Assembly: GCA_015233895.1 (NCBI GenBank)
Contig: JADFXG010000002.1
Location: forward strand, 186,001 to 250,000
Source of the DNA: Nitrospirota bacterium
GTDB taxonomy: Bacteria; Nitrospirota; Thermodesulfovibrionia; Thermodesulfovibrionales; Magnetobacteriaceae
DNA: 64,000 bases
Reading direction: 5' to 3'
In this document: piece by piece, positions 53,766 to 63,118 of the stretch
Numbering within the stretch: the stretch's first letter is position 1
How the letters are laid out: every line of letters begins with the position of its first letter
Made by a program: the position numbers and the translations under genes
Notes under the pieces: model-generated
Databases searched by the model: none
Told to the model about the DNA's origin: nothing
Seen by the model: the letters and a program-made list of their open reading frames with translations, nothing else

Positions 53766-55637
53766 TCATATCTCTATCCTGAATTCACACCAACCATCTA
53801 TGTTTCTGACAGAAATGGTGCCTTTCATGTTTTGCTCCACTATTACTTTTGCCATGTATAACCCCATTCCTGTTCTCAGTGCTATATCCCTGGTGGTAAA
53901 GTATGGGTCAAACACTTTGTTTATTATATCATTAGGGATTTCACCACCATTATCCGAAACAGATATAATTACCTTGCCAGTAGTACTGTCCTTATTTAAC
54001 TTTACTTTGATAATCCCATCAGTATTTTTTCTTTCTTCAAATTTATCCTTGGCGTTTGTCAGAATATTTAAAATTACATGGGCAAACTCATTCGGAAATC
54101 CTTGTATTGTCAAATTCTCGTCTAATTCTTTATCAATGACAATCCCCTTATCTCTGACGTATCCTGACAGAAGCGATTCGGCTCTGTTTATCTCATCAGC
54201 TATGTTAAATTCCGTTTGTTCTTCCTCCTGGATATAGAAATTTCTAAAATTATCTATTGTCTCAGATAATTTTATTAGTTCAGACATCGAATTGTTAACA
54301 TTATTAGTTATATACAGTTCATCTAAATCGCCATGCAGGTATGCATCTTTTATATCCTGAATTGAAACTCCGATTGCACATAGTGGCTGTCTCCAGTGGT
54401 GTGAGATATTCATCAGCAACTCACTCATTGAGATATATTTAGATTGCTCAAACATTAACTGATCCTTAGCACGGTTTTTTGATACCTCTTCATCAACTCT
54501 CTTTTGCAGGTTCAGGTTAATTGTCTTTATTTCATCCTCCATTTGTTTACGTTGTGTTATATCCCGAAAAACCAGTACGACTCTTTTGATCTCACCTTTT
54601 TTATTCTTAATGGGAGCAACACTATATTCAATATAGAGATCCTTTAAACGGCTTTTGAGCATTGAAATATTTCCATTTGCACCGATACTTTTTCCCTGAG
54701 CGACACATTGCTCAACAGGATTAATAACAGGAACACTCATATCCTCATTAACAACACTAAACACTTCACTTAAATCCCTGCCTGCTGCCTCCTGTAATGG
54801 CCAGCCTGTTAACTGTTCAGCAACCGGATTTAAAAGCTCAATACGGCTGTCAATGTTAGTAATAATTACTCCATCACCAATAGACATTAATGTAACCTGG
54901 ATACGTTCTTTTTCCTGCTCGAGCTGTTTTTTAGATACGAGTGTACGCAACCGTAATTCATTAAAGGTAAAAACTAGTTGCTCCAGTTCATCATCCTCCG
55001 CCATAAAGTGTTTATTACGTATCAGCTTAAGAGGTTTTTGCCATTCATTAGTTTTCAGATTTGCAATGTATGCAGATATATCCTTTAAATACCTGCCCAC
55101 TAACTTATGAAACAAAAAAATAATAAAAAAGGAAACTAAAAATGTTTTGACTGTCTGTGTCACCAATATAACCACGATTTTTTCTTTCAGACTTTGATAA
55201 ACCCTGTCAAGAGTGGCTACCACAAGCAGTTGTCCTACATAGACCTGTTTTCCCCGATGCAAATATTCGATTTTAAAGGTATGGCTTATGATATGTTTTT
55301 CCTGAGGCCTGCCTACAGCCAGTAACACTTTACCTTCATCTGATTTAATTTCAAGGTACTGCATATCGGGAAGGTTTTTGATACCCTCCATGTTAATTTC
55401 TAAATCCTTTACACTGTTGACCCATAAGCTATATGACAGACTGGGTAAGTAACTGGTTTCAATTTGGCTTATCCTGGTTTCAATGAGAGTCACAGACTGA
55501 TAGTAATCCAAAGCTAATTGCATAACTGTACCCACTAACGTAAAAATAGAACTGAACATGAGAATATAGACGGCAAAACGATAACCTATACCTTTTTTCT
55601 CTGACCTGAGAAGTGATTTTATATTCCAGTTCAACAA
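53766..55637 (-). CDS. Membrane PAS histidine kinase (HHWRQP type)
   Basis: The 623-residue kinase has a helix near 20-45, a periplasmic sensor of about 110 residues, a second helix (about 155-180), a HAMP-like linker, a PAS domain (about 250-370: MSIGDGVIITNIDSRIELLN), a coiled coil, and a kinase core with ISHHWRQPLCAIG as the phospho-His motif. Its HATPase has ILNILTNAKD, VSDNGGEIPND and GMGLYMAK. It follows the binding-protein gene by 12 bases and is the last gene of the kinase run. The periplasmic binding protein may feed signal into its sensor domain. No response regulator is adjacent. Confidence 0.9.
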   Translation of the reverse strand: MLNWNIKSLLRSEKKGIGYRFAVYILMFSSIFTLVGTVMQLALDYYQSVTLIETRISQIETSYLPSLSYSLWVNSVKDLEINMEGIKNLPDMQYLEIKSDEGKVLLAVGRPQEKHIISHTFKIEYLHRGKQVYVGQLLVVATLDRVYQSLKEKIVVILVTQTVKTFLVSFFIIFLFHKLVGRYLKDISAYIANLKTNEWQKPLKLIRNKHFMAEDDELEQLVFTFNELRLRTLVSKKQLEQEKERIQVTLMSIGDGVIITNIDSRIELLNPVAEQLTGWPLQEAAGRDLSEVFSVVNEDMSVPVINPVEQCVAQGKSIGANGNISMLKSRLKDLYIEYSVAPIKNKKGEIKRVVLVFRDITQRKQMEDEIKTINLNLQKRVDEEVSKNRAKDQLMFEQSKYISMSELLMNISHHWRQPLCAIGVSIQDIKDAYLHGDLDELYITNNVNNSMSELIKLSETIDNFRNFYIQEEEQTEFNIADEINRAESLLSGYVRDKGIVIDKELDENLTIQGFPNEFAHVILNILTNAKDKFEERKNTDGIIKVKLNKDSTTGKVIISVSDNGGEIPNDIINKVFDPYFTTRDIALRTGMGLYMAKVIVEQNMKGTISVRNIDGWCEFRIEI

Positions 55638-55649
55638 GGCCCATAATTC

Positions 55650-56417
55650 CTATAAAGCATACCTTGTAAGTACCTCAGTCTGAATTCGTTCATAAGTGCC
55701 ATCTTCTTTTATCGCTTTTATAGCCTCCGCAAACTTTGGGACTAATGCTTCATGTTTTTTATTAAGGTAAGGGTACCAGTAGCCTGAAAGAAACGGGGTG
55801 CTGAGCATCCTGGCGTTTTTGACTCCTGAATCCTTCATTAACTTCATTCCAATCATTCTCTCAATAATCGCGATATCTATACGTTTTTTCCCCAGCATAG
55901 TAAAGAGTTGCTCACCTTTTTCAACTGAAACAACCGAATGGGCCATGGTGGTGTTACGCTCTAAAATCTTCCACCCGGTAACAATCCCCACGTCATAAGG
56001 TTGCAAATCCTTTGGTTCATTTACTACAACATCTGATTTATTGGTAAAAATCATCATCTGAAATTGCATTATCTTTTCAGGTACTCGTACAAGATTGGGA
56101 TATTCACCTTTAGCGTTTATCGCATATATACGGCAGATGTCACCATCTTCTATGCCGCGGTCGGCGTTTTTTATTGCCCGCTCAGAGGGTAAGTACTGAA
56201 TGATGATTTCTATGCCCATCCGCTTTGCTAACTCTTTGTATATAAGGTCGAGGAAACCTGTTTTATCCGGTGATGTGAGTGTTGTACGGAAGGATGAGTT
56301 AAGTATCAGCGTTTGTTTCTGTTGTGCACAAGCGGTGTCTCTGCATGGGACACAGAAAAGTACGCCAAACACAATAATGGCTGATAACAGGAACTTTATA
56401 ACCGGTTGTTTTCTCAT
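55650..56417 (-). CDS. Periplasmic solute-binding protein (SBP family 3)
   Basis: This 255-residue protein with a signal peptide (about 1-30) has a two-lobed amino-acid-type binding fold (TGFLDLIYKELAKRMGIEIIIQYLP, AEAIKAIKEDGTYERI-like end). No ABC permease or ATPase is encoded nearby. It sits between two histidine kinase genes on the same strand. A sensory role, presenting ligand to the kinase behind it, is more likely than transport. The ligand is unknown. Confidence 0.82.
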   Translation of the reverse strand: MRKQPVIKFLLSAIIVFGVLFCVPCRDTACAQQKQTLILNSSFRTTLTSPDKTGFLDLIYKELAKRMGIEIIIQYLPSERAIKNADRGIEDGDICRIYAINAKGEYPNLVRVPEKIMQFQMMIFTNKSDVVVNEPKDLQPYDVGIVTGWKILERNTTMAHSVVSVEKGEQLFTMLGKKRIDIAIIERMIGMKLMKDSGVKNARMLSTPFLSGYWYPYLNKKHEALVPKFAEAIKAIKEDGTYERIQTEVLTRYAL

Positions 56418-56466
56418 CTGTTGTGTCCCCCTGTTTAGTTCTACAATGTGTATAACAATTCACAAA

Positions 56467-57906
56467 CTACTCTGCCGCATTCAACATTATCAAAAACTCC
56501 GCACCGCCGTCCACATTTTTTACCGTCAAGGTGCCACTCATATTTGTCTCAATAATTGTCTTGGACATGTAGAGTCCCAGCCCTGTTCCTTTTTCCTCTG
56601 ATTTCGTTGAAACGTAAGGCTCATAAATCTTATCAATGACATCCACCGGTATGCCGCCTCCGTTATCTCTTATATTAACATATATTTTATTATCCGAATG
56701 TGAAAGCTCTATCTTAATGTCTCCTATGAATTTTTTCCCTGAAGACTCGGCTCTGCTTACTATCGCATCACTTGAATTGTTGATTAAATTCAATATCACT
56801 TGTTTAAACTCGTTTGGGAAACCGATAGTTGTAAAATTAGATTCCGGAGTTGTAGTTTCAATGATGATTTCTATGTTATTCTTCTTTTTATATAAAGAGC
56901 CAAACATTCCAACTATATCCTCTATCGCTTTTTTTATGTCGAAGGGGCGTTGTGTTCTTGAGGGTATTAAAAAAGTCCTGAAGTCATCTATTGTCTTTGA
57001 CATAAACCCAACCTGCTGCATTACCGCTGTATTAGCTCTGCGCACATAATCTTTATCTATTTCACCAAAATCAGAGGCATCTTGCAAATCCTCAACGGTA
57101 AGAGATATTGCATTCAGCGGTTGTTTCCACTGATGGGCTATCATTCCTACAACCTCTCCCATTGATGCCTGCTTTGACTGTTGAATTAGCAACTGCTCCT
57201 GCTGCCGGCGTTTTTTTACCTCCTCATCAACCATAATAGTAAGATTTTTATTCATTCTTTCAAGAATATATGATTTCACTCTTAACTCTTTTTCTACTTG
57301 CTTAAGTTCACTTATATCCTTTGCAATATGAACGGAATATAAGAAGTTTCCATCTTTGTCAAATACAGGTGAAACGCTTACCAATAGCGAAAGAGAAGTT
57401 CTCTCATCCTCAATTTCAAGTATTTCATGTTCCCTTGATTTCAGGCATCTTTCATGCGGGCAGTTACAAAAAGGTTGATTTGTACCATGTACTAATGTAT
57501 AACACCTGCGCCCTGTCACATCATCACGATTCATCCCTGTAAACTTCAGAAACGATTCATTGGCTTTCTTAATAATGAAATTACTATCATGTATTGAAAC
57601 CATATCAGTGATTGAGTTAAAAATTGTATCCCATTCTTCCTCTGATTTTTTTATGATACCAGCCATACGGGTACGTTCTTTAATTTGAGCGATTAGAGGT
57701 TTAAATGTTAAAAAATATAAAAACGGATACACAAGGACAACCAAAATAGAACTATCCATTAAATTAATTAATACGAAAGAAGATATATTCCATTTATTAT
57801 GAAGCCAATCCAGCAGCGTCATATCAACAAACTCAGCGATAAAAATAGCCAGCATGACGGCTGTAAACAGATAAGCCGGACTATGGCGTTTAGTAAATAC
57901 CTTCAT
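56467..57906 (-). CDS. Membrane PAS histidine kinase (HQWKQP type)
   Basis: The 479-residue protein has two N-terminal helices (about 10-30 and 45-70) with little between. A PAS domain (about 88-205) carries several Cys (CYTLVHGTNQPFCNCPHERC), then comes a coiled coil, phospho-His in IAHQWKQPLNAIS, and HATPase (ILNLINNSSD, IRDNGGGIPVD, GTGLGLYMSK). The Cys-rich PAS form occurs in many anaerobe kinases and might bind a cluster or metal. It is 41 bases downstream of the PocR-PAS kinase gene and 49 bases upstream of the binding-protein gene. Confidence 0.9.
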   Translation of the reverse strand: MKVFTKRHSPAYLFTAVMLAIFIAEFVDMTLLDWLHNKWNISSFVLINLMDSSILVVLVYPFLYFLTFKPLIAQIKERTRMAGIIKKSEEEWDTIFNSITDMVSIHDSNFIIKKANESFLKFTGMNRDDVTGRRCYTLVHGTNQPFCNCPHERCLKSREHEILEIEDERTSLSLLVSVSPVFDKDGNFLYSVHIAKDISELKQVEKELRVKSYILERMNKNLTIMVDEEVKKRRQQEQLLIQQSKQASMGEVVGMIAHQWKQPLNAISLTVEDLQDASDFGEIDKDYVRRANTAVMQQVGFMSKTIDDFRTFLIPSRTQRPFDIKKAIEDIVGMFGSLYKKKNNIEIIIETTTPESNFTTIGFPNEFKQVILNLINNSSDAIVSRAESSGKKFIGDIKIELSHSDNKIYVNIRDNGGGIPVDVIDKIYEPYVSTKSEEKGTGLGLYMSKTIIETNMSGTLTVKNVDGGAEFLIMLNAAE

Positions 57907-57947
57907 TTTTTATCCTTGTTTTTCAAATATTTTAGCGATTACAGGCT

Positions 57948-60365
57948 TTATATCTCTATCCTGAACTCCGCACCACCATTATAATTTCTTACCGTGATAG
58001 TGCCTTTCATACTCTTTTCCACTATTAATCTTGTAATATATAAACCAAGCCCGGTTCCCCTGAGTTTATCTTTGGTAGTAAAATATGGTTCAAAGATTCT
58101 GCCAATAATATCCTCACCCACTCCTCCGCCATTGTCAGCAATGGTTATTACTGATTTTTTGGTGACAGGTTCCTTGTATGTCTTTATCTTAACAATACGG
58201 TTAGCAATATGCTTGTGTTTAAAAACATCCCTGACGTTTGCTAATATGTTCATAACAACCTGAGCAAATTCACTTGGAACTACAGTTACCGTCAACTCTT
58301 CATCAAGTTCCTTATCTATCAAAATATCCTTCAACTCAAAATACCCACTCATAACCTCTAACGCATTGTTTATCACTTCTTTTATTTTCACTTTTTCTTT
58401 TTGTAGATTGCTCAGATAGAAATCTTTGAAACCATCAATCGTGTTAGACAATCCCATAAGTTCTGACATGATGTTTGTGATATTTTTATCCAGATACTCA
58501 GCATTCAATTCTCTAAACGAGTACGCATCTTTTAAATCCTGCACTAAAACCCCAATTGAGGCCAGAGGTTGTCTCCATTGATGTGCAATATTGACCAGCA
58601 GCTCACCTATTGCCATGTGTCTGGACTGTTCATACATGAGCTGGTCTTTTAACCTGTTTTTTTCAATTTCTTCTTTTACCCTGCTCTCAAGAGTCAGTGC
58701 AATTTGTCTTAATTCATCCTCCAAACGTATTCGTTCTGTTATATCACGTGATATTACACACAACACCTTGTGTCCTCTATAGATAAATGCTCCTACGCTC
58801 AGTTCCACGGAAAACACTTTTCCATTCTTGTTTTTATGAAATCTATGGCGTACTTTTGCACTTCCTGTGATTTCAGCAATACTCATTGTTTCTATTGTTT
58901 TGTCGGGTTCTGCTGACAGAATAATTGTGCTTTTTCCTTTCATCTCATCTTTAGTGTATCCATACAGATTGCACCAGGCATTATTTGAATCTATAAATTC
59001 CAGCGTCTCGGCATCACAAAGATATATGGCATCATTTTCATTAGTAAAAAGCAGCCGGTATTTCTCTTCACTGTCATGCAGCGCTATTTCCATTGTTTTA
59101 AGTTCTGAGATATCTGTTCCCACTCCTGTCAGGCAGTCATTACCATCAACCTCTATCCGCTTCCCGGTAAAATAATAAGGGATGTCTTGTCCATCCTTTG
59201 TATGAAAATTGACATCTATAACAGCTTCGCCACTTTTAAATACTGTTTCTATTGCTATATTTAGTCTGTCTCTGTCAGCCACTGTAAAAAAATCAAAAGG
59301 TGTCATGTTTGAAATCTCTTCATGAGAATAACCTGAAACTATCTCTAAATTTTTATTCCATAATAAAAACTTGCCGGTTCTGTCAATAAGATAAAACAAC
59401 CCAGGTAATGTATTTATTATCGTCTCTGAAAACATTTTCTCTTTTAATACGGCCTCCTCTAAGGCTTTTCTTTTTGTTATATCCCGATGAATAGATATCC
59501 AAACCGTACCGCATTCCTTGTGTTCAAATGTTGATACATTAGCATTGCTCCAGAAGAGGGTCCCATCCTTTTTAACATTTAAAATCTCACCTTGCCATAA
59601 GCCGGTTTCATTCAGCTCTGACATAATTTGCTTTGCTTTATCATCGGGTGAAACATCAACAGGAGCATTTAGTATAGAAACATGTTTGTCTATAAGCTCA
59701 TCTCCTTTATAGCCAAATATGCTGTTAAATTTAGGATTAGTGTAGGCAATTTTGCCATCTGAGGCCTTTATAATAATAACTCCTTCGTCTATATTAGATA
59801 GTATTTCACTTTGCAGACGCATCTTATTTTCTGACATCTCCAGAGCTCTCTTCTTTGACAATCCGGTTACACCCGTAAGGCTGGCAAGACGCAGCAGAAA
59901 TTCCATTAAAACTTTTATATGTTCTTCTGTAAATATTGGGATTTTTGACAGTGCCTCAAGGTACTCTTCTTTGTCAAAACCAGACACCTCAGCTTGTTTA
60001 ATAAAATAGTCTTTATCCGGGGGTTCAAGAAAGAACTGGCCTGTAAAAAGATTACCCAGGTGCATTCCATCTATAACTATGGGGACAGCGGCATCTACCA
60101 GCCCATTTCTACATTTATAGACATTGTATCGCTGCCCTGCGTTTAGTTTACTTGCAAGTACTGTATCACTTTCCCTGCACCGTGCTGCTGTTACAGGGTT
60201 AACACGATGAAACTTAGAACAGAGCGTTTGCATAGGGCTAACAGCAAGTATATCACCTTCCAAATCAAGAACGGCTATTACAGCGCCTGTCAGCCTGGTA
60301 AAGCTCTCGGTGAGTTCCTGAAGCTCTCCGATATTTAAAATATCTAATAGTTTATAGTTCATCAT
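57948..60365 (-). CDS. PocR-PAS histidine kinase (HQWRQP type)
   Basis: The 805-residue cytoplasmic protein has an N-terminal PocR domain (about 8-175: LTESFTRLTGAVIAVLDLEG, CRNGLVDAAVPIVIDGMHLG, LFTGQFFLEPPD), then three PAS domains (about 190-310, 315-425, 435-550). The kinase core has IAHQWRQPLASIG and HATPase (IADNGGGVGED, GTGLGLYITR). PocR domains bind small hydrocarbon-like ligands, for example in propanediol regulation. There are no membrane helices. Its start shares a base with the stop of the upstream kinase gene at 60365, so the two are coupled. Confidence 0.9.
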   Translation of the reverse strand: MMNYKLLDILNIGELQELTESFTRLTGAVIAVLDLEGDILAVSPMQTLCSKFHRVNPVTAARCRESDTVLASKLNAGQRYNVYKCRNGLVDAAVPIVIDGMHLGNLFTGQFFLEPPDKDYFIKQAEVSGFDKEEYLEALSKIPIFTEEHIKVLMEFLLRLASLTGVTGLSKKRALEMSENKMRLQSEILSNIDEGVIIIKASDGKIAYTNPKFNSIFGYKGDELIDKHVSILNAPVDVSPDDKAKQIMSELNETGLWQGEILNVKKDGTLFWSNANVSTFEHKECGTVWISIHRDITKRKALEEAVLKEKMFSETIINTLPGLFYLIDRTGKFLLWNKNLEIVSGYSHEEISNMTPFDFFTVADRDRLNIAIETVFKSGEAVIDVNFHTKDGQDIPYYFTGKRIEVDGNDCLTGVGTDISELKTMEIALHDSEEKYRLLFTNENDAIYLCDAETLEFIDSNNAWCNLYGYTKDEMKGKSTIILSAEPDKTIETMSIAEITGSAKVRHRFHKNKNGKVFSVELSVGAFIYRGHKVLCVISRDITERIRLEDELRQIALTLESRVKEEIEKNRLKDQLMYEQSRHMAIGELLVNIAHQWRQPLASIGVLVQDLKDAYSFRELNAEYLDKNITNIMSELMGLSNTIDGFKDFYLSNLQKEKVKIKEVINNALEVMSGYFELKDILIDKELDEELTVTVVPSEFAQVVMNILANVRDVFKHKHIANRIVKIKTYKEPVTKKSVITIADNGGGVGEDIIGRIFEPYFTTKDKLRGTGLGLYITRLIVEKSMKGTITVRNYNGGAEFRIEI

Positions 60366-62017
60366 TAAACACTATCGCTTTTACACGCCACCAAACTTAT
60401 CACAAATTCTGCACCACCGTCAACATTTCTCACAGTCAGGCTCCCACTCATATTTGTCTCAATTATAGTCTTTGACATGTAAAGTCCCAGCCCGGTACCC
60501 TCCGTTTCTTTTGTTGTGAAGTAGGGTTCAAATATTTTTTCTATTGCTTCCTCAGGAATTCCACCACCGTTATCTTTTATTGAAACAACAACTTTAGAGT
60601 TGTACTCGGGTATGTTACCGATATTGATTTCTATATTCCCCATAATACTGTCATCAGTTTTACGTTTTGAGAGTATTGCATCCCTGGAGTTAGTCAGAAT
60701 ATTGAGCACAACCTGTTTAAATTCATTTGGAAAGCCTTCTGTAAGGAATAACTCATCTTGTTTAGCTTTCACGGAAATATCAATATTGCTTTTACTAAAT
60801 ATGTGTATAAACATTGACAGCAGTTCATCTATGGCTGACTTCAAACTAAAAATAATTTTTTCTTTTGATGGAATAAAGAAATTTCTGAAATCATCTATAG
60901 TCTTTGCCATAAATTCTATTTGCTGCATCGAGGAATCAACCATTTTTTCAATATATATTTCATCAACTTCATCGTATGTATAAGCATCCTTTAAGTCCTG
61001 TATTTTTAACCCTATAGCGTTAATTGGCTGTTTCCATTGGTGGGCTATTAATCCAATCATTTCACCCATGGATGCCATTTTAGATTGTTGAATCAGCATT
61101 TGCTCTTGTGTTCTTCTTTTTTTAATTTCTGATATTACCATTGTCTCAAGATTCTTATTTAGATTTCTTAGTTCATCTTCAATGTGTTTGCGGTCGGTGA
61201 TATCAATAATGGATCCTCTTAATCTGATAATCTTATAGTCAGCACTTAAAACAGGTTCACAGATAATGTTAATTATTCTTTCAGTTTTATCAGGTCGGTT
61301 AATGCGTATATCTAAGTCATAAGGTTTACCAATTTTTATTGCTTCTTTTACAGCTTCATTAAATCGCTGATAATCATCAGGATGGATATATTTTATAAGT
61401 ACATTATAAAGCGGTGGAACAAGGGTTGGATCCAAACCAAATATTTTAAACGTTTCCAATGACCATTTCGATTTTTGACTGACAGGGTCATAAGTCCATG
61501 TGCCAAAGTGTGCTTTATTCTGTGCCTCTGTTACATCACGTTCAAGGCATTGCTTTGCATACTGAAGCTCTTCTATAGTCTCTTTTAGTCTTGCAGTTAT
61601 ATGCCTGTTTTCAAGTATTCTTGTCATAACATTACTAATATTTCCCAGAAACGGCTCATAAGCAGCATATTCCTCATGATTACTGATATTTACTAAGATA
61701 TATCCGTAGGAATTATTAATTGTTCTTAAACTGAGCTGTTTAAAACCTCTGCTTTTGGCTAATGCACAATCGCTATCCTTATGTGAAGTAATTTTACATA
61801 AGGAACAGCAGGAGACAGGAAAATCTGTTTTATCGGTTATGAAAACATCACCTTCATAGCAAATATATAATGATTTTACACCTATTATTTCAGTGAGTGC
61901 TCTGTTAAGAAACTCAGCCATACCTTTAACCGTGGGTATTACGTCCAGACTACTTGAGATGACTAACATCTTACCAAGAGTACCAGCTTGTAGTGCAGAA
62001 TCTTGCATAATTAACAC
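60365..62017 (-). CDS. GAF-like/PAS histidine kinase (HQWKQP type)
   Basis: The 550-residue cytoplasmic kinase has an N-terminal GAF-like domain (about 15-140) with a four-Cys cluster CCSLCKITSHKDSDC, a PAS domain (about 170-285: HFGTWTYDPVSQ), a coiled coil, phospho-His in IAHQWKQPINAIG, and HATPase (VLNILTNSRD, IKDNGGGIPEE, GTGLGLYMSK). The Cys set could hold an Fe-S cluster or metal and sense redox state; that is an inference. It precedes the PocR-PAS kinase with a one-base overlap and follows the MEDS gene. Confidence 0.9.
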   Translation of the reverse strand: MLIMQDSALQAGTLGKMLVISSSLDVIPTVKGMAEFLNRALTEIIGVKSLYICYEGDVFITDKTDFPVSCCSLCKITSHKDSDCALAKSRGFKQLSLRTINNSYGYILVNISNHEEYAAYEPFLGNISNVMTRILENRHITARLKETIEELQYAKQCLERDVTEAQNKAHFGTWTYDPVSQKSKWSLETFKIFGLDPTLVPPLYNVLIKYIHPDDYQRFNEAVKEAIKIGKPYDLDIRINRPDKTERIINIICEPVLSADYKIIRLRGSIIDITDRKHIEDELRNLNKNLETMVISEIKKRRTQEQMLIQQSKMASMGEMIGLIAHQWKQPINAIGLKIQDLKDAYTYDEVDEIYIEKMVDSSMQQIEFMAKTIDDFRNFFIPSKEKIIFSLKSAIDELLSMFIHIFSKSNIDISVKAKQDELFLTEGFPNEFKQVVLNILTNSRDAILSKRKTDDSIMGNIEINIGNIPEYNSKVVVSIKDNGGGIPEEAIEKIFEPYFTTKETEGTGLGLYMSKTIIETNMSGSLTVRNVDGGAEFVISLVACKSDSV

Positions 62018-62185
62018 CCCGGTTTCAATTGTTCAAATTCAAATGCTTCTGCAGCTAAAACACCCTGCCTCACCTTTACAAAAAAGAATAAGTTAAAAAA
62101 GAGAATAATTACAACCCTCCTTCAGATCAATTGGCATCGGAATAAGACCAAAAGATACCCCGCAGCTCTTTGGCGTAGAGTTTAA

Positions 62186-62812
62186 TTAATCGAAATGTGT
62201 TGCCATAAATTCATCAGGCTGCACGTAGTATGGATTCCGGAGAATCTGACCTTGAACTATCATAAGCGGATGAACGTTTAGAACATCAAACAAAGTAGCA
62301 CCGTCATATATATTGGCATCATACTGACAAATTACCCCGCTAAACGGATATTCAACAAGTAGTTTGTTTATAAGAGACTCGTACATAAACCAGTTCTCTA
62401 CCCCAGGCACCCCTTCTTTAATCCACACGGGCTCACCAGTACCCCGCAAACCTGTATAACCCTCTTCGTCAGCTTTTTTATAATAGCTCCTTAACGTATT
62501 GAGCATTCTCTCCACGTCAAACCTGCCGTCAGGACAGTATCCCTTCCTTGCAGGTTCAACAAACAGTTGTCCGCTTTGCCTGTACTTCAATACATCAAGA
62601 CCCAATTGTTCAAAATAACCGTCTATATCCGCATCTGTAGCTACATCTGCAAGGTAAATGAATTTTTCCTTTGCGCTCAGGCCACTCTCTACAAACTTTG
62701 ACATTACCTTTCTACGTGCTTCACTACTACTATAAATAAAACAGATGTGTGTACCCATAGGAAAACTCTCCGGCGTGAAACCATAATCTACATTGTAGTT
62801 TAGCTTTTCCAT
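62186..62812 (-). CDS. MEDS domain sensory protein
   Basis: The 208-residue stand-alone MEDS (methanogen/methylotroph, DcmR sensory) domain shows MGTHICFIYSSSEARRKVMS, FVESGLSAKEKFIYLAD, LRSYYKKADEEGYTGLRGTGEP and FPFSGVICQYDANIYD-like segments. MEDS domains are thought to sense small hydrocarbon derivatives and usually sit with kinases. ATG 62812 with GGAGG seven bases upstream is preferred to an in-frame ATG at 62863. It heads the kinase run, 168 bases before the GAF-like/PAS kinase gene. Confidence 0.83.
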   Translation of the reverse strand: MEKLNYNVDYGFTPESFPMGTHICFIYSSSEARRKVMSKFVESGLSAKEKFIYLADVATDADIDGYFEQLGLDVLKYRQSGQLFVEPARKGYCPDGRFDVERMLNTLRSYYKKADEEGYTGLRGTGEPVWIKEGVPGVENWFMYESLINKLLVEYPFSGVICQYDANIYDGATLFDVLNVHPLMIVQGQILRNPYYVQPDEFMATHFD

Positions 62813-62877
62813 CTTTCCCACCTCCGTTTTCAATAACTCGATTTTTAAACGGGATGCCTTCACTACATTGTCTTAAT

Positions 62878-62900
62878 ATATGCCTGTTAACCCGGCATAT
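62878..62900. promoter_or_regulatory. Inverted repeat in the MEDS gene leader
   Basis: ATATGCC (62878-62884) and GGCATAT (62894-62900) form a 7-bp inverted repeat around a central GTTAAC. It lies between the predicted promoter and the MEDS ribosome site, so it may be an operator or an RNA hairpin. Confidence 0.45.
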
Positions 62901-62954
62901 TATCTATTTTTAAGAACAATAACCCACTGGTTGATCTTTACACCTCTTTATAGA

Positions 62955-62984
62955 AGAATAACACAAAACCATATCGCTTGTCAA
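62955..62984 (-). promoter_or_regulatory. Sigma-70-like promoter of the MEDS-kinase operon
   Basis: On the minus strand TTGACA (62979-62984) and TATTCT (62955-62960) are separated by 18 bases, about 140 bases upstream of the MEDS start. The -35 is perfect and the -10 matches at four of six positions. Apart from this and the inverted repeat, 62813-63118 shows nothing. Confidence 0.5.
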
Positions 62985-63118
62985 ATAACTATGCAAGACA
63001 GATCAGGTTGATCAGAAACGCGCGTGTTGGCAGATACATACACAGCATTAACGTCATTGTGAAACAAACAGCAAAAACTCAGGAGCAAATACACTAAATA
63101 TAAACACCATGTGGTGTC

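Noticed and set aside
62813-62863. N-terminal extension of the MEDS protein from ATG 62863.
   Set aside because: ATG 62812 has GGAGG at ideal spacing and the extension covers that ribosome site.
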